A stretch of DNA of 64,000 nucleotides from Bin22 sp965207275. Lineage in GTDB: Bacteria; Chloroflexota; Dehalococcoidia; Lucifugimonadales; UBA3495. A program made the translations under genes and the position numbers. The notes beneath the pieces were generated by a model that was given only the letters and a program-made list of their open reading frames with translations, was not told where the DNA came from and did not search any database. The DNA is taken from positions 2,108,001-2,172,000 of the forward strand of contig CBDBMH010000002.1 in NCBI GenBank assembly GCA_965207275.1, in the 5' to 3' direction. Below, one piece after another: positions 8,887 to 18,100 of this stretch (positions are counted from its first letter, which is position 1; the number at the start of each line of letters is the position of its first letter).

Positions 8887-8897
8887 CCCCCCCCCCC
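8887..8897 (+). repeat. Poly-C tract 2 (11 C), candidate phase-variation switch
   Basis: Eleven C lie between an upstream ATG (8844; or the in-frame ATG 8804) and the signal-peptide frame of the 822-codon protein. As sequenced, the ATG reads SSPPPEFRGRR and stops at 9062. With 10 or 13 C it would read through into the leader (PPPNSGAAALIRRR, then the hydrophobic core). The tract is followed by GAATTCCGGGGCC, resembling the sequence after tract 1. Confidence 0.8.
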
Positions 8898-8952
8898 GAA
8901 TTCCGGGGCCGCCGCGCTGATCCGGCGGCGCGCCGGCTGGGCGCTGCCCGCG

Positions 8953-11421
8953 TTGCTGGCGGCGGCGCTGGTCGCGGCGGCGCTGCTGGCCCTGCCGTCG
9001 GAGCGGGCCGGCGCGCAGTCGTGGCTGCCGGCCGTGGGCATCACGTCCCAGGCCGACGTTGACGAAGGGGAAGACGCGGTGTTCGTCATCACGGCGTCGA
9101 AAGCGTCGGCCACCGACCTGACGATTCCCGTCAGCGTGGGCGAATGGCCGGCCAGCGGGAACGTGGCCCGGGCCGCCGACACCGGATCGAAAACGGTCAC
9201 CCTCGCCGCCGGCCAGACGACGGCCACGCTGACCGTCCGCACGGTGGATGATTCCACCAGGGAACCGCGCGGCATCATCACCGCCCAGCTGGATACGCCC
9301 GGAAGCAACGCCGGGTACCGGGTGTCCCCGTCGGAAGGCTGGAGCACGGTGGTGGTGTCCGACGACGACCACGCCCCGCCCCCGGTCGGCATCACCGCAT
9401 TCTCCAGCCTGAATACCGGCGAGAGCGCCGGGCAGGTGTGGTTCACGCTCACCCCCGGCTCGACGCCGGAGCGGGGAATTACGGTCAACGTGAACGTGAC
9501 GGCCACCGGCGACTTCGGCGTGAAGACCGGCGCCTACACCGTCACCCTGCCGGCCACGGGCGACGGCAGCGCGCGCTTCTCCGTGCCCCTGATCGCCGAC
9601 CAGGTCAACGAGGCGGACGGCACCGTCACCGCGACCGTCCAGGCCGGCGACGGCTACACCGTGGGAACTCCGGCCGACGCCACCGTCAACCTGATTGACG
9701 ACGACACTCCCCAGGTCAGCATCGCCGCCGGCGCTGACGTCGAGGAGGGCGCGCCGGCGGTCTTCACCGTCACCGCCAGCCCGGCGCCGTACCGGACGCT
9801 GCCGGTGACCGTAAACGTCGCCGCCTCGGGGCTGTCCGGCGTGAGCGACGGTGCCAAGACCGTCAACATACCCACCGGCGGCTCCGCGACGCTCTCCGTC
9901 GCCACGGTGGAGGACGACGTGCAGTCGTTCGGCGGGACGATCACCGCGACGGTCCAGGCCGGCAGCGGCTACGGCGTGGGCAGTCCGTCCTCGGACAGCG
10001 TCGGAGTGGCCGACAACGACGGCCCCGTCATCACCATCGCGGGCGGCACTGCCGTTACCGAGGGAGGAAACGCCACCTTCACGCTCACGGCAACCCCGGC
10101 CCCGTCCAACAACTATGTGCTGGTGAACCTGACCATTGGAGCCACGGGGGAGTTCGGCGTGACCAAGGGCGCGCGAACCGCGAGCATCCCGCTCGCCGGA
10201 ACCGCGACCTTCACCGTCGCCACCAGAGACGACAGCCTGGACGAACCGGACGGCTCGGTAACCGCGACGGTGAAGGCCGGCGACTTCTACCGGGTGGGAG
10301 ACCCCGCCTCGGCCAGCGTCACGGTGAACGACGACGATGCGACGCTGATCAACAACCCGACCATCACGATCAGCGGCGGAGCCGACATCAACGAGGGCGA
10401 GATCGCGACCTTCACGCTCACCTCGACGCCGGCGCTGGTGGAAGGACAGTCCAAGGTCATCACGCTGAAGAGCGACGTCCCCGGACTTATCAACGTGGAC
10501 CGGAAGGTGACCATCACCGGAGGGACCACCACGTTCACCCAGCCCAGCGACGACAACGACTACGACGAAGCCGACTATTCCATGTCGTTCACCATCAAGG
10601 CGGCGAGCGGCTACGCGGTGGGCAGCCCCAGCACGGCCAGCGTCAACATCATCGACGACGACCTGCCCAAGGTCTCGATCCGGGCAGACAGGTCTTCGAT
10701 CGACGAAGACGAAACGGTGACCTTCACCGCCCGTATCAGTCCGGTTTCGCACCAGTACACCACGGTGTCGGTGCAGGTAACCGCGACGGGGAACTTCGGC
10801 GTCCCGGCCAGCGTCAAGCAGCTGACCATCCCGGCCAAGAAGTCCGTCGCTTCGTTCAGCATCTCGCCGGTGGCCGACCACGAAGACGAGGACGACGGGT
10901 CGATCACGGCCGCCATCCGCTCGGACAGCAGTTACGAGATCGTGAGTCCGAGCTCGGCGACCGTCACCGTCAAGGACGACGACGAAGCGTCGGGGCCGAA
11001 GCTCGCCATTGACAACGCCCCGAGCAAGGCGCGGGCGGGAGGAAAGCTGGAATTCCCGGTCACCCTGAACCAGGCGGCGACGGGCACGGTCACCGTGGAC
11101 TACGACATGGGAACCTTCAGCCCGCATCTCCGGCCCGGAACGGACTTCCAGGACGACGACGGCGGGACCAGCGGAACCCTCACGTTCGCTGAAGGGGAGG
11201 TCGCGATAACGCTCAACGTGCACATCCACCCTGACGCTGAATTCGAGCACAACGACCGGATCTACGTCGAGCTCAGCAACATCGTGGGTGAAGCCTCCTT
11301 TGCCAATGGCCTGGGCGGAGGGCCGGCTCACCACCCGCTGACCGCGCATCCCGGCGCCCACGATGTCTACCTCACCACAGCCCCCTTTCGGGGGCTGTGG
11401 CATTGGAGGCCGTTACCATAG
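8953..11421 (+). CDS. Secreted Calx-beta repeat protein (822 codons in this frame), start displaced by poly-C tract 2
   Basis: The open frame carries a signal peptide (ALPALLAAALVAAALLALPS, cleavage near GAQS) and about seven Calx-beta-type repeats, each with an EG-x4-F-T-V strand and a DDxxxEPDGSVTA-like turn. Within the frame the only start codons before the hydrophobic core are a TTG at 8953 and weak CTGs. There is no ATG, because a stop at 8857-8859 closes the frame upstream. The natural start is the ATG at 8844 (AGGG 8 bp upstream), which would join this frame if tract 2 had 10 or 13 C. The C-terminal 25 residues (from GGGPAHH to LWHWRPLP) do not look like a Calx-beta end and include a hairpin, so the 3' end may be frameshifted. 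Likely an extracellular adhesin or matrix protein. Confidence 0.8.
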   Translation: MLAAALVAAALLALPSERAGAQSWLPAVGITSQADVDEGEDAVFVITASKASATDLTIPVSVGEWPASGNVARAADTGSKTVTLAAGQTTATLTVRTVDDSTREPRGIITAQLDTPGSNAGYRVSPSEGWSTVVVSDDDHAPPPVGITAFSSLNTGESAGQVWFTLTPGSTPERGITVNVNVTATGDFGVKTGAYTVTLPATGDGSARFSVPLIADQVNEADGTVTATVQAGDGYTVGTPADATVNLIDDDTPQVSIAAGADVEEGAPAVFTVTASPAPYRTLPVTVNVAASGLSGVSDGAKTVNIPTGGSATLSVATVEDDVQSFGGTITATVQAGSGYGVGSPSSDSVGVADNDGPVITIAGGTAVTEGGNATFTLTATPAPSNNYVLVNLTIGATGEFGVTKGARTASIPLAGTATFTVATRDDSLDEPDGSVTATVKAGDFYRVGDPASASVTVNDDDATLINNPTITISGGADINEGEIATFTLTSTPALVEGQSKVITLKSDVPGLINVDRKVTITGGTTTFTQPSDDNDYDEADYSMSFTIKAASGYAVGSPSTASVNIIDDDLPKVSIRADRSSIDEDETVTFTARISPVSHQYTTVSVQVTATGNFGVPASVKQLTIPAKKSVASFSISPVADHEDEDDGSITAAIRSDSSYEIVSPSSATVTVKDDDEASGPKLAIDNAPSKARAGGKLEFPVTLNQAATGTVTVDYDMGTFSPHLRPGTDFQDDDGGTSGTLTFAEGEVAITLNVHIHPDAEFEHNDRIYVELSNIVGEASFANGLGGGPAHHPLTAHPGAHDVYLTTAPFRGLWHWRPLP
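11375..11400 (+). terminator. Perfect GC-rich hairpin overlapping the 3' end of the second Calx-beta gene
   Basis: An 11-bp perfect stem (11375-11385 with 11390-11400) and a TTTC loop, with no T run behind it. It lies inside the last codons of the open frame, which suggests that the genuine stop codon was upstream. Confidence 0.55.
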
Positions 11422-11465
11422 TGAACGGCGGCCAGCCCGGCGCCTCTGAATCAGCAAAGTACCAA

Positions 11466-11496
11466 AAGGGGCCGGCGGTATCGTCGCCGGCCCCTT
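11466..11496 (+). terminator. Second GC-rich hairpin, terminator-like
   Basis: A perfect 12-bp stem (11466-11477 with 11485-11496, GGGGCCGGCG core) and a 7-nt loop, followed by TTGCTCT. Similar stems follow other genes in this window (20018, 21626). Confidence 0.55.
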
Positions 11497-11840
11497 GCTC
11501 TGCTCCACAGCGCGGAACACAGCCCGGGCTGGTGGTCCGGCGCCACCCCAACGGACCCATCCAGGGCACGGCAATGTCCTCGGCATGCGCTTGCGCAATT
11601 CCCCGCTGGAGAGGAACGCATCTATAGGGATGGCAATGTCCTCCCTCGCCCGCCGTAGCCGGCAACAGGCCGCTCCCGCCGCGACAGCTCCCGCCTCGTT
11701 GCAGCGCACTGGTTGGAACTACAAGCCGCTTACAACTGACTTCCCGACTTTCCCACCGCCAGGCGGAGCGCGGCCTCAAAATGGACGGAGCCCCGCGCGC
11801 CGCTTCCCAAGGGCGCCTATAAGTCCAGGGCGAACCTGAT
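11497..11840. other. Intergenic stretch without a supported gene
   Basis: No convincing frame. A short direct repeat GGCAATGTCCTC occurs twice (near 11570 and 11631). It sits between the Calx-beta gene and a transposase remnant and may be insertion debris. Confidence 0.4.
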
Positions 11841-12461
11841 TTGAAGGTTCTTGATTTTGTCCAGCTTGGTGAGCCCAGGGGACGCCGGATCTACGATGAA
11901 GCAGTCAAGGAAGCGGTGATCCTCGTCTGGGAAGCCTCGGACCGAATCTGCGGGAAACGCCTGAAGGCAGCGCTCAGGCAACGGCGCGCAACGCTGGACC
12001 CAGTGGCGCTGCTGCACAACATCAGGGAAGCCCAGTCTGCCCTGGCGGCCATCGGCTCCCCCGAGCTCCGACCCACGCCCAGGGACGAGAGCCTGGAAAG
12101 GTCCCTGGCCAGGTTGCCCAGCCGGTGGATGGAAGAACAGGGCCAGGCTAACGGAAGCCGGCCGGCGAAAGCGCCTCGGACCTGGCAAACTCGGAAGGAC
12201 CCGTTTGACGGGGTGTGGTGCGACGTGCTGAGCTGGCTGCATGATGACCCGGACGCCAGTGCCGTGACGTTGCTGGACCGGCTGCGCGCGGCTGATCCCG
12301 ATCGATTCAGCCGGGCTCACCTGAGAACGTTGCAGCGGAGGGTCCAGAAGTGGAGAAGCATCATGGCGAACAAACTGGTGTACGCCTCGTCCGAAGCCAC
12401 CATACCTGATCCCAAAGAACTGCCGGTAACCGTGCTCGCGGGTAGTGACTCCAGATGTTGA
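11841..12461 (+). pseudogene. Transposase/integrase remnant with the catalytic core deleted
   Basis: A 206-codon frame joins two pieces recognisable from DDE-type integrase-like transposases. The first is an N-terminal helical piece (VKEAVILVWEASDRICGKRL, residues 23-45). The second is a C-terminal piece (residues 118-180) with TRKDPFDGVWCDVLSWL and LRTLQRRVQKWRSIMA. In full-length relatives, of several hundred residues, a DDE domain of about 250 residues lies between these segments. Here it is absent, so the protein cannot transpose. No inverted repeats are evident. Recognition is from memory of the family, so the IS family name is left open. Confidence 0.65.
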
Positions 12462-12758
12462 TTCTTCGGTAACATTTCTCCATGAGGCAACGGGCCGCCT
12501 CATGCCATTGACCATACCTTACAGCCATCCGGCGCTTCCAGACAACCGGCGCGGAGGGATTGGTCCCGGACCGCAACGACCTTTGCGGATGGCGATTGCC
12601 ATTTCCGCTCTGGCGAGCAACCGGAACGTCGCCATTGGCCCCGTTCTCTGGGTGCCGGCTTGGGCAAGGCCCGGCAAGGGTGAGCGCGCAGGGTCATTCG
12701 ATTATTCCCTCTCCCTTGGGGGCGAGAGGTGGGGCGGGGGTGAAATCCTCCCCTGTAG

Positions 12759-12782
12759 GGGCGCACAGCCGTGCGCCCTTTT
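12759..12782 (+). terminator. Rho-independent terminator
   Basis: Stem GGGCGCAC (12759-12766), loop AGCC, GTGCGCCC (12771-12778), then TTTT. It may serve the transposase remnant or be part of a dispersed repeat. Confidence 0.65.
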
Positions 12783-12872
12783 CGTGGACAGACCAATCCT
12801 GCTCACCCTCTAATCCTGTGAATCCTGATTCAGAAAATATTCGAATGACCCTGGGTGAGCGCGCTCCCGGTG

Positions 12873-12902
12873 TTGACAGCAACAGCGCCGGCGGTGTAAC
12901 AT
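12873..12902 (+). promoter_or_regulatory. Promoter-like element without an obvious gene
   Basis: TTGACA (12873-12878), an 18-bp spacer and TAACAT (12897-12902, 4 of 6 matches). Just downstream are repeated GTATC/GATAC half-sites (GATACACAGTATC at about 12910-12922, then GTATC near 12931) that could bind a regulator. Confidence 0.4.
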
Positions 12903-13206
12903 CTTGGATAAGATACACAGTATCAATAATGTATCAAGAAACACAGCCTTCACGTTGGTAGCCTGGAATCCGTCAAGACGTTCTGCCACAGTCAGGAACC
13001 CACTGCCTCTCGGCTGGATGCCTTGACACCGGCTGCCGCAAACCAGGCAGTAGCGACAGCTGAGGAACCACCGTACACGCAGTCCAATTGAGATGAACCT
13101 GAGATCAGGCATAAACATCCCAGCCAGAGGTCAGCACCGGGGTTTGCCGGGCCCTGACGCATCTGGCGTTTTGGGCTTGAATTTGCCCATACCTACCCCT
13201 CTAAGT

Positions 13207-13223
13207 CCCCCCCCCCCCCCCCC
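13207..13223 (+). repeat. Poly-C tract 3 (17 C)
   Basis: Seventeen C followed by GAGTTTCCCGAGGG, resembling the sequences after tracts 1 and 2 (GA, any base, TT). Unlike those, no signal peptide follows in any frame; one frame stays open to about 13489 but is not protein-like. It may be a relic of a third switch or part of a non-coding RNA. Confidence 0.75.
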
Positions 13224-13289
13224 GAGTTTCCCGAGGGCAGACCCGCTTGTAGGCAGTCCAGTCGCTCAAATCAGACCGCTCAAGGCTTC

Positions 13290-13339
13290 AGCGGTCATGT
13301 CCAGACAGAGTTGACTGTCGCGGGCATGACCGCTTTTTT
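13290..13339 (+). terminator. Rho-independent terminator with a 25-nt loop
   Basis: AGCGGTCATG (13290-13299) pairs with CATGACCGCT (13325-13334), followed by a run of six T. It lies about 190 bp before the next gene, so it ends an upstream transcript or attenuates that gene. Confidence 0.75.
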
Positions 13340-13531
13340 GTGTGCTGCGGCGTCGGCACCTGACTGCCATGATGCCGGTCCCAAGGTTTTGCTTGATGCC
13401 ACCGGTCTCCCCTCCATACCCAGCCGCCCGGCGTGGAGACGAACCAGTGTAGAAACACCACGCGGCGGATGCCGCCCTATCACCCAATGACAACCGACCA
13501 AAACCGAATTTGAGGAACAACAAAAGCAAGT

Positions 13532-15172
13532 ATGAGCGCTGTAACCAACGCATCCATTCCCCTGAGACTCTTCGGCGCCGTCCTGGCGCTTGCCATCATC
13601 GCCGCCGTCGCGGTGGCGATTACCCTGACCGCCGGGCCCACCCAGGCCCAGTCCGCAACCAACACCTATGACGACCCGCAGCCCTGCGGTCCCGGGCCCG
13701 AGAGCCTCGCGCCCGCCTTCATGGAGGAGCCCCACGAGGTGACCACCGGCCACCACGCCCTCTTCGACGCCTATTGGGAGCGGACGGGACCAGACCAAGC
13801 GGAAACTCCAGACCTAGGAAGTGAACAAGCAAACACCGGCGTCCTGCACACCAACGAGTGTCCACCGCTGGTGACGAAGACGACCGAGACGAAAGGCCGC
13901 GACACCGTAACCGTAACCACCCTGACCGACTCCCATGTCGACATCGATGAGCTGATAGTCCACGTGGAGAACTCGCGTCAGGTGACTGTGGTGGCAGGTG
14001 ATCCTGACGACACCAGCACCAGCCAACTGCGTTTGGACCAGTACCTCGAAGTTGGCGAATACGTAGATTCTGGGGACCGGGTCTGGTGGCTGCGGCTGGA
14101 CGACCCGGACCTCTCCGGGGATCAGACTTCAGACCTTGCCCTCGGCTTCTCCACGCACCGCTTCGACGAGAAGTACTGGACCAAGGTCCGTTACGAGTTC
14201 CGCCTTGAGCATAACCCCGGCATTGAACCGGACGAGCACCCTCACCTCCTCGCCTACCGTGCGCGCCAGACGAATCTGCCCGGAGCGGAGTTGGTCTGGA
14301 ACAGTGCTGAGGCAGGCGTCTCATTCATGGAGATGGCGCCTGGCGAACTCATCAATGACCTACAGTGGGTCTTCACCAAGTCCGGAACCTACGAAATATA
14401 TGCTCAGCCCGTGGGCTATGTGCGCGATACCAAGCCTGCTGACGCCGACGATGACTGGAAGCCCATCAGCGCAAACGTCACCGAGCCCGGCGAGGTGAAG
14501 AAGTACGTCATCCACGTGGGGCCTCTCGTCGAGGTGGAGCCGCCACTGTTGGGCGTCATCCGCAGCGTGCCGGAAAACTCTCCGGCCGGGACCAACGTTG
14601 GCGACCCGTTCCTGGTCTTCTCGGAAGCGAGAGACCTGGGGTACAGCCTCTCCGGCGACGGCCACGAAAACTTCGTGGCAACGGCCACGACCGACGCGGA
14701 TCCCTACGGCGTGCAAATCAAGGTGGCGGAGGGCGCCAGCCTGGACTACGAGGCCAAGGCCATCTATGACCTCACCTTGGGGGTGACAAACAAAATCGAC
14801 CACGAGAACAACCCCGACCCCACCATAGACGACACCCTGGTGGTGCGAATCAGTCTGAGCGATGTCCTCCCCACCCTGAGACTTGCGGTCGATAATGCCA
14901 CCCCGGCGGTGGGTGACACGGTGACCTTCAGGGCGGTGTTCCAACACTTCGAAGAAGTGGGAGAGTATCTGTATGATTTCGACAGTCTGTCGAATTCCGA
15001 TACCCGCACTGGGCGGGCTACCGCCAACAACGCCATTGTGTACACCACCACCCGAAATAGCTCCCTAACGGAAACTTTCACCTTCAGTGCCACTTATGAC
15101 GTTGATGATGATGGCTCGAACCGACGTGTCATTCGCGCCGATAATGTCACCGTCACCTGGGGCAACCCGTAG
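13532..15172 (+). CDS. Secreted protein with a cadherin-like domain (546 aa)
   Basis: A signal peptide spans residues 1-40 (core LFGAVLALAIIAAVAVAITL, cleavage near AQS). The N-terminal 130-320 region contains beta-rich segments resembling surface-anchored protein domains (HVDIDELIVHV, then WVFTKSGTYEIYAQPVG). A cadherin-like repeat occupies about residues 345-450 (SVPENSPAGTNVGDPF, then DLGYSLSGDGHENF and LDYEAKAIYDLTLGV), followed by a further beta domain at 455-545. Cadherin-like domains usually bind Ca2+ and mediate adhesion. No membrane anchor is seen. The ribosome site is weak (AGGA about 17 bp upstream). The next gene begins 6 bp after the stop, so the two are surely co-transcribed. 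Confidence 0.8.
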   Translation: MSAVTNASIPLRLFGAVLALAIIAAVAVAITLTAGPTQAQSATNTYDDPQPCGPGPESLAPAFMEEPHEVTTGHHALFDAYWERTGPDQAETPDLGSEQANTGVLHTNECPPLVTKTTETKGRDTVTVTTLTDSHVDIDELIVHVENSRQVTVVAGDPDDTSTSQLRLDQYLEVGEYVDSGDRVWWLRLDDPDLSGDQTSDLALGFSTHRFDEKYWTKVRYEFRLEHNPGIEPDEHPHLLAYRARQTNLPGAELVWNSAEAGVSFMEMAPGELINDLQWVFTKSGTYEIYAQPVGYVRDTKPADADDDWKPISANVTEPGEVKKYVIHVGPLVEVEPPLLGVIRSVPENSPAGTNVGDPFLVFSEARDLGYSLSGDGHENFVATATTDADPYGVQIKVAEGASLDYEAKAIYDLTLGVTNKIDHENNPDPTIDDTLVVRISLSDVLPTLRLAVDNATPAVGDTVTFRAVFQHFEEVGEYLYDFDSLSNSDTRTGRATANNAIVYTTTRNSSLTETFTFSATYDVDDDGSNRRVIRADNVTVTWGNP

Positions 15173-15178
15173 TATCCG

Positions 15179-18100
15179 ATGGCGGTTGCTGTGGCCCTCA
15201 GGCTTGTAGCGCTGTGCCTATTTGCAGTGCTGGTCGCCATCGCGACCAGCGCTGCCGAGCCCGCTTTTGCTGCCCCCCCGGCGAGCCGCATCTCCCTGGA
15301 CAGTCTGCCGAAGCCAAGTGGAAGCTCAAATACCTGGTGGACTGTCATTGTGAGCAACGATCCAGTCCCCGGTCACCCACCGGCGGCGGCTTATGATGTA
15401 GTCGTTCGCATTACCGCCACGGCCAATGGTCAGGAGTACAAGCAGCACGGACCTACCAACGAACCTTCATCCGGATACCTTGACTCGGACCGTGGAGAGT
15501 GGGGCATCCCCTTTCTACCTCCGGGTGGCACCGCTACCGTGATCATACGGCCCGAAGCATTCTTTTCTCAGTTCAACCAGGATACTCCAGTCCGCCTGCA
15601 CGCTGAATTGGTTTCACATCGTTACCTCGCCAGCGAAGCAGGCAACCAAGGGAGTATTGAAACCGAGGATTGGTATGTCAGAAGGGGGAATGCTCATTTT
15701 TTCAGATTCCCAGGCTCAGAAGTAGGCGTAGAAGTTAACAACCCTAACAGGGTTCCAGCGTTAGGTACGCAGACCACGTTTGAAATTATAGTGGTGAATA
15801 CCAGCCACAAAGACCCAGACCCAACAGTAACAATAGTACCAAGCCGGACGATTGCCAAAGTATGGGATGTGAAGGTCAAGATCGATCTTTCGCCGGGGTT
15901 GTCTTTAGCTCCCGGATGGACTGCGCCGACCGGCACATCCTTTGACGCCGAAACGGGTGTCTGGAATGTGGGGTTAATTGATGGCAGAAATACCGTTAAG
16001 ACCCTGTCTTTGCCGGTACTCCTCGCCGCGGATAACGTTCCCTTGGAGCAGCGGTGCCTGACGGCGGCTGTGGTGAGGTCTGCGCCTGACTTCGCGCTGG
16101 ATCACCGGGTGTTGGCGAACGACTTCTCCACCGAGTGCCTGGTCGCACAGCCTGTGATAAGCGAAGGGGAGAGCACCCTGTTCGACTTCTTTTCCTGTGT
16201 CGGCGTCACGTCTGCCCCCTGCACGGGCACGGACACGCTGGAGCTCGTTGCGGAGCTGCCATCACCGACGAGACACGCGCAGCCCGAGGACCTTCTCTTA
16301 CACATCACTCCTCGTGGCAGAACAACTCGCGCTGGTGGCGTAGAAGTCTGGTCAACGGCAAGGAAATTCGATTTGACGGATTCCCAGACTCGCCTTCCCA
16401 GTAGCGTTTGGAGCAACGCGCGCGAAGACCTGACCGTGACCGGACCCGGCGGCGGCCCGTTGCCGGGTTCCTTCACCATGAATTTTATAAGCGTCAATAT
16501 CCCAGATATCGTCATCACCGACACCACGAAGGTGGTCGGAGCGTCATTCCCTACAGGTTTTGACGCAGGGTTTGACCTAGACTTCGGCACTCTGGGCACC
16601 TACGTTTTGACCATGGACATCATGGCCACGCATAGCATCGCTGGTCCACTCACCGACACTGGCGTTTACACCTTCCACGTGGGGCCGATAGCAGAGTTGG
16701 CGGTGATGGACGGCGGCGAGGGCAGTCCGCTGGCGGCGGCGGGACAGCCAGCCTACACCATCCACGCGGCCAACAACGGGCCGGACAAGGCACCGGCGGT
16801 GCGAGTGGACCTCGTTGGCGTGCCAGAGGGCGCCGAAGCCATCGTCACCGATGGAACATACCAGGAGCTGGCTGAGACTTGCGCCGGCGGCCTCTGCGAG
16901 GCGGAATGGGTACTGGGCGAACTGCCGGTCTCCGATAGCCGACCCGCCGGGGGCCAGACGGAGTTTCCCACGCTGACCCTAATTGCCCCAACGGGTGTCC
17001 CGGCGCCGGACATCCAGGCCAGCATCGCCAATTCCGAGGACTACTCGGTCGTCATTGACGGCGTGATTCACTCCACCCATTACTTCGACTACATCGAGGA
17101 TAACAACGCGGCAACCATCATGGCGCAGCCGGGAACCGGCGAAGGCGCGCCGGGGGTACCGCAGGACTTGCGTGGGCAGTTTTTCGCCACGCCGCCCAGG
17201 GCGGTGGTGCAGTGGGCCGAAGTGGAATTGCTGAACGGCTGGCCGGTATCCCGCTACCAGGTGTGGAAGTTCGAGGATGAGCCCGGGGCGGTGTGCCAGG
17301 CGCCGAGGGCGGACCAAGCCGGAGCGAAGATAGAGGGAACATTGTACCTGGACTCCCGCTACGTCGAGGATTCCCGGACCTGCTACTACGTGCGGGCGGT
17401 GAATACGCGGGGCGTTCCCGGCTACTGGTCGGAGCCGGTTGCGGCGACCAGCCAGGGGCTGGACCAGCCCCGGCTGTCGCTGGAGGCCGGCCCCGACGTA
17501 AGCGAGGGGGAGACCGCCACCTTCACGGTGCGCGCCTCCCCGGCCCCGGTGGTCGGCGACACCCTGGTGGTCTACTACACGGTGGCGGACAAGCGGGTGG
17601 ACATCGACACCGTCGGCTACGTGGACGCCGCGGATGAAGGCCGGAAGGACGTAACCGTCGACAACCGGGGTAGGGCGACCATCACCGTGCCCACCCAGTC
17701 CGACGATATGGACCGGCCCGACGGGGAGGTGACCGTCACCCTGGAGGACGGCTTGGGCTACACGCTGGGGACGCCCGATACCGCCAGCGTGGCGGTGCTG
17801 GACGACGACAATCCCACGGTGTCCTTCGCCGTCTCCCCAACGGAACCCCTGAGCGAGGGCATGCAGCCGAACACGCATTACGTCACCGTCAACCTGGACC
17901 GGCCGTCCCACGCTGCCCTGGACATCCACTACACGCTGGGCGGCGACGTGGGTGACGAGAACGTCCGCTTCCGCATCGCCGGCTCCGGGCGGGAGAGGTC
18001 GGCCAGGGTCCCAAGCGGGGTAACCAGCGTGGACATACCGGTTCGGCTGCTGGACGACACCGATACCCGGGACGACACGGTTCTGAACCTGTTCCTGTCC

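Larger units (their letters stand above)
12462..13531. other. 1.07-kb region without a clear protein gene; holds a promoter, two terminators and poly-C tract 3
   Basis: No frame here has convincing codon structure. The stretch at about 12700-12790 is a GC-rich repeat-like segment (CCCTCTCCC/GGGCGAGAGG type) ending in a terminator. A promoter-like pair at 12873, a 17-C run at 13207 and a terminator at 13290-13339 together could delimit a non-coding transcript of roughly 430 nt. Confidence 0.5.

Noticed and set aside
8842..11403. An 853-codon minus-strand frame across the second Calx-beta gene
   Set aside because: Its product is Gly/Arg/His-rich repetitive shadow of the plus-strand repeats, which have a signal peptide and domain pattern.
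13093..13314. A 73-codon frame containing poly-C tract 3
   Set aside because: No ribosome site, no signal peptide and no conserved segment; judged non-coding.
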